From Bacteroides stercorirosoris (GTDB lineage: Bacteria; Bacteroidota; Bacteroidia; Bacteroidales; Bacteroidaceae): a stretch of 55,097 bases of DNA. How positions within the stretch are numbered: position 1 is the stretch's first letter; every line of letters begins with the position of its first letter. The stretch is from positions 1-55,097 of the forward strand of contig NZ_FQZN01000035.1 in NCBI RefSeq assembly GCF_900142015.1, read 5' to 3'. The notes beneath the pieces were generated by a model. That model had not been told where the DNA came from. It saw only the letters and a list, made by a program, of their open reading frames with translations, and did no database searches. The translations under genes and the position numbers were made by a program. Below, piece after piece: positions 43,139-50,760 of this stretch.

Positions 43139-43412
43139 GTAAATGATAATTTAGGGGCGAGGCGCCCCGGCCAGGTTTCCCTTCGGCGTACAAGAGTAAC
43201 TCCATTCCCCTCCTCCAGTCGGAGGAGGGGTGCCCAAAGGGCGGGGTGGTAGGTGAGAAAGAATTCCTTTTTATGATTAATAGGTATTTTATCGCTTACC
43301 TACCACCTCCCCCCGTTGGGGTACTCCTCCTCCGACTGGAGGAGGAGAATTAAGATACTCCTGTGCCGAAAGGAAATTTTGCTCCAGCGCTACGCTGGTA
43401 AATTATCATTTA
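43139..43412. repeat. MITE-like element with long imperfect inverted repeats
   Basis: The outer ends are AAATGATAATTTA (43141-43153) and its complement TAAATTATCATTT (43399-43411). Inward the two halves stay complementary over about 120 bases, including TCCTCCAGTCGGAGGAGG and CTCCTCCGACTGGAGGAGG and a GGTGGTAGGT/ACCTACCACC pair, around an AT-rich centre near 43265-43285. No frame of useful size is inside. The right end covers the stop codon (43410-43412) of the GH65 gene, so the insertion may have defined the present gene end. Confidence 0.85.
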
Positions 43413-45725
43413 TATTTTCTGTCTTTCGACCTTCAACTCTGTCCCCACTTTCAGCCTATAAATGTTTTGGTATACTTGTATGTTCAGTTCTTCTCCGGCA
43501 ATCAGTGAGATTTTTATTTCCTTTCCTACTTGCATATACAGCGTGCGCCCCTGATAATTCACCTGGAACGAATAACTTTTCCACTTCTCCGGTATGACGG
43601 GGGAGAAGCACAAGATGTTTTCTAGTACCTCCATCCCTGCAAATCCCCGCACGATGGCAAGCCAGCTACCCGGCATACTGGTGATGTGCAGTCCCTGGTG
43701 CGTCTCATTGTTATAGTCGTCCAGGTCGAGGCGGGTGGCGTGCATGAAGAGCTGGTATGCACGTTCCACTTCCCCAATGCGTGCGGCAAGAATGGAGTGG
43801 ATATGTGGGGAAAGCGAAGACTCATGCACCGTCATAGCCTCGTAAAACTCAAAATTACGGCGGACAGTCTCTTTGTCGAAATGGAAATAATACAGATATA
43901 AACCCAGCAGAACATCGCTTTGCTTGATATAACATGAACGCAGAATGCGGTCCCAGGACCAATGCTGGTTGATGGGGCGCTCTTCGGGCGGGATGGCGTC
44001 AGTGCTTTCCAGCTCCTTATCCAGATAGCCGTCGTTCTGTACGAAAATTCCCAGTTCCTTGTCTTCCGGCAGGTACATGCGTGCGATGATGTCTCGCCAA
44101 CGTTCGGCCTCTTCCTGTTGGCGCAGGTTGGTGACACGGCGTACACGGGCATATTCGTCGGGGTATTCTCCGGCAATGATTTCAAGGTAGTTAAGTGTCA
44201 TCCGCAGGCATTGCACACACGAATAGTTGGTGTACCAGTTGTTATCCACGTTGTTTTCGTACTCATCCGGTCCGGTTACACCCAGTATGACATATTTCTG
44301 CTTCGGTTTGGAGAAAGATACACGCTGGCTCCAGAATCGGGAGACGGCAATCATCACTTCCAGACCGTATTTGGCGACGTAATCCTTGCTGCCCGTCAGT
44401 GCGGCATGTTGTGCAATGGCATATACGATGATGTTGTTGCGGTGTATTTCTTCGAAGGTGATTTCCCATTCGCTGTGGCATTCCTCACCACTGTAAGTGA
44501 CTTGCGGAAACAGTGCGGCACCCTCTTTGAAACCCAGTTTGCGGGCATTCTCTATCGCTTTCGGCAGTTGGTTATAACGGTATATCAACAGGTTCTTCAC
44601 AATCTCCCTCGGAGTAGAAAGCAGGAAGAACGGTACACAACAAAGTTCTGTGTTCCAATATGTGTTTCCACCGTATTTTTCGCCAGTGAATCCTTTCGGA
44701 CCGATATTCAGGCGCGGATCATCACCGCGATACGTCTGGCATAGTTGGAAGATGTTGTACCGGATGCCTTGTTGTGCTTCCGGGTCCCCTTCGATAACCA
44801 CATCCATTTCCTTCCATATATTGGCCCAGGCTTGCCGGTGATCGTTTTCCAGCTTGTCCCAGCCATCGATTTTAATCTGGCGGGCTTTGGCGATGGAATG
44901 TTCTATCAATTCCTGACGTTCATCATAGAGCGACGAATTTATGGCGGTATATTTAATGAGCATCACGTTGTCTCCCGGTTTTACATCTGCTCCGATACTG
45001 AATCCGGTCTGTTTCTCCTTTTCAATGCGTATCGGGTTTGAGGTGGTTTCTTTGCCGTTCTTGAAGAACTGATAGGTCATGGCATAGCACACTTGTGCAT
45101 CTTCCCGCCGGGTTTGCGTCCATAGATAAGCACAATCCTTTGTGACACCGGAACGGAGGATATTCCATATCTTCTCGTTCGGATCATCGTTCTTATTGAC
45201 TATGATTGCATCCAGGGAGGGAATCAGTGATATTCTTCCCGTATAATTAATGGAGGTGACGCTGTATTTTATCAGGCATAAATCGGGGTGGGCCATATTG
45301 TTGATATGCTCCACATGTACCCGTATTTGATGTCCTCTGGGAGAAGTCACTTCGAAATCCCGGTAGGAGATACCCGCTTTCATATCGAGACGGCGATTGA
45401 AACTATTTACGTCCCATTGTGCCAGGTCCAGTTCTTCGTCGATGAGACGCAGGCTGACACGACTCCAGTCCGCTGCATTGGGAATGCGGGTGTAGAAAGC
45501 AGGAAAGCCGTTCTTCCACCATCCTACACGCGTTTTATCCAGAAAAGTGATACCGGCTACGAATGAACCGCGATACGAATCGCTTGAGTAAGGCTCTTCA
45601 AAATTTCCCCGTTGTCCGAAGCGTCCGTTCCCCAGGCTGAATATACTTTCGGACATTCGCAGGTTGTCAGCGTGAAAGTTATCTTCAATAATGTTCCATT
45701 CATCGGTTTTAAGGTATCTTTTCAT
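43410..45725 (-). CDS. GH65 glycoside phosphorylase/hydrolase (maltose-, trehalose- or kojibiose-phosphorylase type)
   Basis: 771 residues from ATG at 45725 (MKRYLKTDEWNIIEDNFHADNLRMSESIFSLGNGRFGQRGNFEE); the upstream start at 45779 is less likely. The N-terminal beta-sandwich and the (alpha/alpha)6 barrel are present; the catalytic acid is the Glu in VTGPDEYENNVDNNWYTNY. KGARFPQ-like EGAALFPQVTYSGEECHSEWEITFEEIHRNN and the TVHESSLSPHIHSILAA segment are also conserved. Family members split alpha-linked glucose disaccharides with phosphate. No signal peptide, so cytoplasmic. Paired with the MFS transporter upstream and the LacI regulator it forms a small alpha-glucoside utilisation unit. The exact linkage is not determinable. 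Confidence 0.92.
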   Translation of the reverse strand: MKRYLKTDEWNIIEDNFHADNLRMSESIFSLGNGRFGQRGNFEEPYSSDSYRGSFVAGITFLDKTRVGWWKNGFPAFYTRIPNAADWSRVSLRLIDEELDLAQWDVNSFNRRLDMKAGISYRDFEVTSPRGHQIRVHVEHINNMAHPDLCLIKYSVTSINYTGRISLIPSLDAIIVNKNDDPNEKIWNILRSGVTKDCAYLWTQTRREDAQVCYAMTYQFFKNGKETTSNPIRIEKEKQTGFSIGADVKPGDNVMLIKYTAINSSLYDERQELIEHSIAKARQIKIDGWDKLENDHRQAWANIWKEMDVVIEGDPEAQQGIRYNIFQLCQTYRGDDPRLNIGPKGFTGEKYGGNTYWNTELCCVPFFLLSTPREIVKNLLIYRYNQLPKAIENARKLGFKEGAALFPQVTYSGEECHSEWEITFEEIHRNNIIVYAIAQHAALTGSKDYVAKYGLEVMIAVSRFWSQRVSFSKPKQKYVILGVTGPDEYENNVDNNWYTNYSCVQCLRMTLNYLEIIAGEYPDEYARVRRVTNLRQQEEAERWRDIIARMYLPEDKELGIFVQNDGYLDKELESTDAIPPEERPINQHWSWDRILRSCYIKQSDVLLGLYLYYFHFDKETVRRNFEFYEAMTVHESSLSPHIHSILAARIGEVERAYQLFMHATRLDLDDYNNETHQGLHITSMPGSWLAIVRGFAGMEVLENILCFSPVIPEKWKSYSFQVNYQGRTLYMQVGKEIKISLIAGEELNIQVYQNIYRLKVGTELKVERQKI

Positions 45726-45841
45726 GGCGTGTATCTCAATGGTGATTATGGCGGTAAAGATAAACAAATAAACGGACAAATGGCAAAAAGAGGAAAAAAA
45801 GAAGACAAAATTTACTTTTGAGTTAAAATGTGCTCCGTTTC

Positions 45842-45892
45842 TCTACGACCAACGCCCTGTTCATCGTAGAGAAACAGGGCGTTGGTCGTAGA
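45842..45892. repeat. 20-bp inverted repeat between the transporter and GH65 genes
   Basis: TCTACGACCAACGCCCTGTT (45842-45861) and AACAGGGCGTTGGTCGTAGA (45873-45892) are exact reverse complements with an 11-base loop. A TCGTAGA word recurs in the loop and again at 45908. It lies in the 228-base gap inside the operon; it may lower downstream expression or be a dispersed element. Confidence 0.9.
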
Positions 45893-45952
45893 AGAAAGGG
45901 GTACTTGTCGTAGAGCAACGAAGCCCCCTTTCAGAATATATTCTCGTAAGGA

Positions 45953-47329
45953 TTATGCTTTCACTTGTTCTCCTGTTGTTTCTTTGATGAAATATACACA
46001 AACCGCACCGATAATCAGCATGACACCTGCCATGACCAGCATATTGATTTCGGGCGGCAACATACCTTTCGGGGTGAACAGGGCAAGGATGCTTCCACCA
46101 AGTGAGGCAGCCACAATCTGCGGAATACAGATTGTTCCGTTGAACAAGCCCAGATAAGTTCCCATGTGTCCGCCGCTCAGTGCGTTGGTCAGGATGGTGA
46201 AAGGCAACGCCAGCATAGCAGCCCATGCGCAACCTATCAGTAAGAAGGAGATGAACAATACATATTGATTATGAACAAAATAAGTAGAGATGAAACCCAA
46301 TCCACCCAGCACCAGACTGAGAGAATAGATCAGTTTGCGATCCTTGAACAACGGGATGCAGACAGCCCATAGTACAGAACCGATAGCCTGTACGGTAAAC
46401 AACACACCTACCCAGTCGGCGGCATCCTGATATTGAATACTCTTGGTGTCCAGCATAACTTTGCTGACTCCGTTCACTACGGTTTCCACGGTAGGAGCAT
46501 CGAATACATTGGCAGCTACACTACCATTGGTATACGTCCACATAAACATGAAAGCAAACCAGCAGAAGAACTGAACCAGACCTACCGTCCAGAAAGCTTT
46601 CGGTGCTTTCACCAGTAGTTTCACCATATTGATTTTTTCTTTCTCTTCCTCTTCGGTGATGCCGTGGTATTCAGCGTATTCGGCGGGCGGCATCTCCTTT
46701 ACTTTCACTGTGGTATAGATTACACAGAGTATCAGGATGGCGGCTCCGATATAGAAGGAATAAATCACCGAGTCGGGTACTACGCCTTGTGGAGCTACAT
46801 TGCTGATACCGATCCATGTGAAGATGAACGGGAACAGGAAACCTACGAGGCTGCCGGCATTGCACAGGAAGCTCTGGATGGAATAGGCGAGTCCTTTCTG
46901 CTTTTCGTTCACCATGTCGCCCACCATCATTTTGAACGGCTGCATCGCCATGTTGATGGAAGTGTCCAGGAACATCAGCGATACCAGTCCGAATATCATT
47001 GCCGTGCTCACTGCCATACCGAAACTACCGGCATTGGGCAACAGGCACATCACCAGTACGGCTACCAGTGAACCGACAAACAGATAAGGAATACGGCGTC
47101 CGAAGCGCGTCCACGTCTTGTCGCTTGCAGCGCCCACGATGGGTTGCACGATGATGCCTGCCAATGGTGGTAATATCCAGAAATAACTTAAACTATGCGG
47201 GTCCGCACCCAGTGTTGCAAAAATACGACTGATGTTTGCACTCTGCAAGGCGTAGGCAATCTGTACGCCAAAAAAGCCGAAGCTGATGTTCCACAACTTC
47301 CAAAAGCTTAAATCGGGTTTTACTTTCAT
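45953..47329 (-). CDS. MFS sugar transporter (SLC45/GPH-like)
   Basis: 458 residues with about twelve membrane helices. Motifs WNISFGFFGVQIAYALQSANISRIF, LPPLAGIIVQPIVGAASDKTWTRFGRRIPYLFVGSL and LPFTILTNALSGGHMGTYLGLFNGTICIPQIVAA match the maltose/sucrose cation symporter group used by gut Bacteroides. It lies between the LacI gene (79 bases) and the GH65 gene, so it probably imports the disaccharide cleaved by the phosphorylase. Confidence 0.92.
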   Translation of the reverse strand: MKVKPDLSFWKLWNISFGFFGVQIAYALQSANISRIFATLGADPHSLSYFWILPPLAGIIVQPIVGAASDKTWTRFGRRIPYLFVGSLVAVLVMCLLPNAGSFGMAVSTAMIFGLVSLMFLDTSINMAMQPFKMMVGDMVNEKQKGLAYSIQSFLCNAGSLVGFLFPFIFTWIGISNVAPQGVVPDSVIYSFYIGAAILILCVIYTTVKVKEMPPAEYAEYHGITEEEEKEKINMVKLLVKAPKAFWTVGLVQFFCWFAFMFMWTYTNGSVAANVFDAPTVETVVNGVSKVMLDTKSIQYQDAADWVGVLFTVQAIGSVLWAVCIPLFKDRKLIYSLSLVLGGLGFISTYFVHNQYVLFISFLLIGCAWAAMLALPFTILTNALSGGHMGTYLGLFNGTICIPQIVAASLGGSILALFTPKGMLPPEINMLVMAGVMLIIGAVCVYFIKETTGEQVKA

Positions 47330-47408
47330 TCTTATATTTGGTATTAGATATTATAATCTGTTTTATAAATGGTGATTTAGCGACGTGATTTGCGGAGTAA
47401 CCTTTTTC

Positions 47409-48416
47409 TTACTTCGTCGTCCCCCTCACCACAAGATTTGTCCTCACAATCTTGTTACTGCTCCTTTCATCATTCCCCTCCAGTTTATCTATCAGAATGC
47501 TGAAAGCGCTTTTCCCTACTTCCTCACCGTGCTGTTCTACGGTTGTCAGTTTCGGGTCGGTGCTTTGGGCAATGGCTCCGTCGGTGAATCCGCAGATAGA
47601 TACCTCGTCGGGCACTCTTTTCCCTACCAGCTTGCAGGCATAAAGAATTCCTGAGGCCGTTTCATCGTTGATGGCAAAGAAACCATCCGGGTGGCCGGGA
47701 CCTTCCAGAATATCCGGGGTGATGGCTATGGCACGTTCACGGGTATCACACAACATAATCATGCTGTCGTCCACAGGAATTTTATACTTCTTCATGGCAT
47801 CCAGATACCCGTTCCGGCGGTTCTTGGTGATTTCCATATGAGGCGCCGCACCGTAAAACAGGATGCGCTTGCAACCTGTCTGTATCATATACTCTACGGC
47901 AGCGAATGAACCGGCATAATCATCCACTACCACCCGTTCCGTCTTCAATCCCGTACAGATGCGGTCGTAGAAAACAATGGGGATGTTGTTGTTCAGCAAC
48001 TCCTGATAATGGTCGTATTGGGAAGTATCTTTTGCCAGTGAAGCAATCACACCACAGACGCGGGCGGCAAGGAATGAGTGTACTATCTTTACCTCCTGTT
48101 CATAAGATTCGTTGCTTTGCGCTACCAGAATATTATATCCCGCTTTGCCCGCAGCTTTCTCTATTCCACTCAGTACGCACGAGAAGAAGTGGTGCACCAA
48201 TTGCGGCACAATCACACCAATCGTATTCGAGCGGCTGGCACGAAGATTCACTGCAAGTACGTTAGGCTTGTAATTATGCTCCCGGGCATACGCATGTATA
48301 AGGTCACGGGTCTCCTGGCTGATATCCGGGTTGTCTTTCAGCGCCCTCGACACAGTGGATGGCGAGACGTTCAACGCCCGGGCAATATCCTTGATGGTTA
48401 TCTGCGGTTTATTCAT
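47409..48416 (-). CDS. LacI-family transcriptional regulator
   Basis: 335 residues from ATG at 48416 (MNKPQITIKDIARALNVSPSTVSRALKDNPDIS); an upstream start at 48449 would overlap the promoter. The N-terminal helix-turn-helix and hinge (KPNVLAVNLRASRSNTIGVIVPQL) and the periplasmic-binding-protein-like sugar domain are complete. It most likely controls the transporter and GH65 genes behind it in response to their sugar. Its own promoter matches consensus. A LacI-type palindrome is found about 220 bases upstream. Confidence 0.93.
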   Translation of the reverse strand: MNKPQITIKDIARALNVSPSTVSRALKDNPDISQETRDLIHAYAREHNYKPNVLAVNLRASRSNTIGVIVPQLVHHFFSCVLSGIEKAAGKAGYNILVAQSNESYEQEVKIVHSFLAARVCGVIASLAKDTSQYDHYQELLNNNIPIVFYDRICTGLKTERVVVDDYAGSFAAVEYMIQTGCKRILFYGAAPHMEITKNRRNGYLDAMKKYKIPVDDSMIMLCDTRERAIAITPDILEGPGHPDGFFAINDETASGILYACKLVGKRVPDEVSICGFTDGAIAQSTDPKLTTVEQHGEEVGKSAFSILIDKLEGNDERSSNKIVRTNLVVRGTTK

Positions 48417-48435
48417 GGTATTTTCTAAATATTCC

Positions 48436-48466
48436 CAAAGATAATGCAAACCGAAAGCAGTACAAA
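48436..48466 (-). promoter_or_regulatory. Bacteroides-type promoter of the LacI gene
   Basis: Minus-strand TTTG (48463-48466), 19 bases, TATCTTTG (48436-48443). Both boxes fit the consensus and the -7 box ends about 19 bases before the start codon. Confidence 0.8.
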
Positions 48467-48494
48467 ATAAGCTTGCTTATTTTTATTGCTGAGG

Positions 48495-48852
48495 TGCAGC
48501 TTATCTTAATCAAAGGTTATTCAAATAGGGGATAGCTGCCAAACTAAAAAATGTAAAGCCAACTAATCCGATTGCAAAAATAGCGGAATAGGTGAGAATA
48601 AGCTTCTTCGTTGAGATTTATCGGGTTATAGAATAGTGCAAACGTTTGCAAACATCCATTGACTTTGCATTTGAATGGGCGTCGAACGTTGCTTTTTTGC
48701 GAGACGCTTTGTTTCCAGATGAAACTGTCGGGACTGCATAGATTCCCGGAAGTAAATATAAAACGGTTGACTAAGCTTTCAGCCGTTATAAATAATAACT
48801 GCGATGCCCCCCCTATAAGAACTTTTGTTATCTTTAGATAAGATAAGCTGCA
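48495..48852. repeat. 358-bp non-coding element with 25-bp terminal inverted repeats
   Basis: The left end TGCAGCTTATCTTAATCAAA and the reverse complement of the right end (TGCAGCTTATCTTATCTAAA) match over the first 14 bases exactly and about 19 of 25 overall. No believable gene lies inside; a 117-codon minus-strand frame there has no family features. No clear target-site duplication is seen. Size, lack of genes and terminal repeats suggest a miniature element or a decayed insertion. Confidence 0.55.
48637..48650. promoter_or_regulatory. LacI-family operator-like palindrome
   Basis: TGCAAACGTTTGCA is a perfect 14-base palindrome with the central CG step typical of LacI/GalR operators. It lies about 170 bases upstream of the LacI gene promoter and inside the 358-bp inverted-repeat element; a near-consensus TGACTTTG follows at 48660 on the plus strand. 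Confidence 0.65.
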
Positions 48853-48904
48853 TTTCGGCATAACTTTTTCATGCTTGCATGAAAGTTCTGCACTCAATTT
48901 GCAT

Positions 48905-48912
48905 TATCTTTG
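48905..48912 (+). promoter_or_regulatory. Candidate -7 box before the second AAA/PD-(D/E)XK gene
   Basis: TATCTTTG matches TAnnTTTG; no good TTTG is seen 19-22 bases upstream. The gene starts 61 bases downstream, with an AGCAGGAGGACATC purine-rich stretch just before the ATG. Confidence 0.45.
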
Positions 48913-48973
48913 TGTCGTTATCCCGTCATAAAGCGACGGATTAAATATCCCAAAAACAGCAGGAGGACATCAT

Positions 48974-50734
48974 ATGGATCCATTAGAATACTTAGTACCC
49001 GGCAGAAAGAGACTTCCCTACGGCATGATGAACTTCGCGGTCATCCGCCGTGAAGACTATTATTATGTGGATAAAACCCGCTTCATCCCCATGATAGAGC
49101 AGGCGGACCGCTTCTTCTTCTTCATCCGTCCGCGCCGTTTCGGGAAGAGCCTGACGCTGAACGTGCTGCAACATTACTACGATGTGCGTACCCGCGACAA
49201 GTTCGACGACCTCTTTGGCGACCTCTACATCGGGCAGCATCCCACACCGAGTCGTAACACTTATCTTGTGCTCTATCTCAATTTCTCCGGTATCACCGGT
49301 GCACTGAACGACTATCGCAAAGGGCTGGATGAGCACTGCCAAATCCGCTTCGACTTTTTCTGCGAAGTCTATGCCGACCTTCTGCCGGAAGGCATCAGGG
49401 ATCGGCTGGACGAGAAGGACGGAGCCGTCAACCAATTAGACTATCTGATTTCGGAATGCGAACGTGCCGGACAGAAGGTGTACCTCTTTATCGACGAGTA
49501 CGACCACTTCACCAACGCCATTCTCTCCGACCCCGAAAGTCTGCACCGTTACACCAACGAGACGCATGGCGAGGGTTATCTGCGCGCCTTCTTCAACAAA
49601 GTGAAAGCGGGAACCTATTCCAGTATCGAGCGCTGTTTCATTACCGGTGTAAGCCCCGTGACGATGGACGACCTCACCAGCGGCTTCAACATCGGAACCA
49701 ACTATTCCCTCTCACCGGATTTCAACCAAATGATGGGATTTACAGAAGAAGAAGTGCGCGAAATGCTGACTTACTATTCTACCACCAGCCCCTTCAATCA
49801 TACCATTGACGAACTGATAGAGATAATGAAGCCGTGGTATGATAACTATTGCTTCGCGCAGGAATGTTACGGCGAAACCACGATGTATAACTCCAATATG
49901 GTGCTTTATTTTGTCAAGAACTACATCTCGCGTGGCAAAGCACCGCTAAGCATGGTGGAAGAGAACATCCGCATCGACTACGAGAAACTGCGCATGCTCA
50001 TCCGCAAGGACAAGGAGTTTGCTCATGATGCCTCCGTCATTCAAACCCTTGTGAGCCAGGGCTTCATCACCGGCGAACTGAAGAGTGGCTTCCCTGCCTC
50101 CGGCATCACCAATCCCGATAATTTCGTGAGCTTGCTCTACTATTTCGGCATGCTCACCATTAACGGCATGCACCGGGGAAAGACCAAACTCATCATCCCC
50201 AATCTGGTAGTTCAGGAACAACTCTATACCTATCTGTTAAGCACCTACAACGAAGCTGACCTCAGTTTCAGCAGCTACGAAAAGAGTGAACTGGCAAGCC
50301 AGCTCGCTTACGATGGCAACTGGAAAGCCTACTTCGACTACATTGCCGACTGCCTGAAGACCTACGCCTCGCAGCGCGACAAGCAGAAGGGCGAGTTCTT
50401 CGTGCATGGCTTCACCCTTGCCATGACCGCACAGAACCGTTTCTACCGTCCCATCTCCGAACAGGACACGCAGGCGGGCTATGTCGATATTTTTCTCTGT
50501 CCGATGCTGGACATCTACTCCGACATGACGCACAGCTACATTGTAGAGTTGAAGTATGCCAAGTACAAAGACCCCGAAACCCGTGTGGAGGAACTGCGTC
50601 AGGAGGCTATCGCACAAGCCAACCGCTACGCTGATACCGATACGGTGAAACGTGCCATCGGCAGCACCCGGCTACATAAGATTGTGGTGGTGTATAAAGG
50701 CATGGAAATGCGGGTGTGCGAAGAAATACAGTAG
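48974..50734 (+). CDS. AAA-ATPase-like / PD-(D/E)XK nuclease-like fusion protein (copy 2)
   Basis: 586 residues. Same architecture as the protein at 28848: P-loop IRPRRFGKS with Lys58, Walker B-like YLFIDEYDHFTNA, CFITGVSPVTMDDLTSGFNIG, and a C-terminal nuclease pattern GYVDIFLCPMLDIYSDMTHSYIVELKYAK with Asp, ExK and a downstream Gln helix (EAIAQANRY). All catalytic positions look intact, so it is probably active. The two copies differ throughout, so they are not a recent duplication. A purine-rich AGGAGG just ahead of the ATG supports the start. Role unknown; it is followed closely by the hybrid regulator gene. Confidence 0.88.
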   Translation: MDPLEYLVPGRKRLPYGMMNFAVIRREDYYYVDKTRFIPMIEQADRFFFFIRPRRFGKSLTLNVLQHYYDVRTRDKFDDLFGDLYIGQHPTPSRNTYLVLYLNFSGITGALNDYRKGLDEHCQIRFDFFCEVYADLLPEGIRDRLDEKDGAVNQLDYLISECERAGQKVYLFIDEYDHFTNAILSDPESLHRYTNETHGEGYLRAFFNKVKAGTYSSIERCFITGVSPVTMDDLTSGFNIGTNYSLSPDFNQMMGFTEEEVREMLTYYSTTSPFNHTIDELIEIMKPWYDNYCFAQECYGETTMYNSNMVLYFVKNYISRGKAPLSMVEENIRIDYEKLRMLIRKDKEFAHDASVIQTLVSQGFITGELKSGFPASGITNPDNFVSLLYYFGMLTINGMHRGKTKLIIPNLVVQEQLYTYLLSTYNEADLSFSSYEKSELASQLAYDGNWKAYFDYIADCLKTYASQRDKQKGEFFVHGFTLAMTAQNRFYRPISEQDTQAGYVDIFLCPMLDIYSDMTHSYIVELKYAKYKDPETRVEELRQEAIAQANRYADTDTVKRAIGSTRLHKIVVVYKGMEMRVCEEIQ

Positions 50735-50760
50735 TCCGGACCTTTAACGTAACCCGGCAT

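Noticed and set aside
43195..43352. Pair of facing terminators
   Set aside because: Complementarity extends across the whole 270 bases and includes the outer ends, so a single palindromic element explains it better.
48544..48897. 117-codon frame on the minus strand between the LacI and AAA/PD-(D/E)XK genes
   Set aside because: Cysteine- and aromatic-rich composition without motifs, inside an AT-rich inverted-repeat element; looks like chance.
50716..50760. GTG start of the hybrid regulator within the previous gene
   Set aside because: It would place charged residues before the signal peptide; the ATG at 50761 gives a normal signal peptide.
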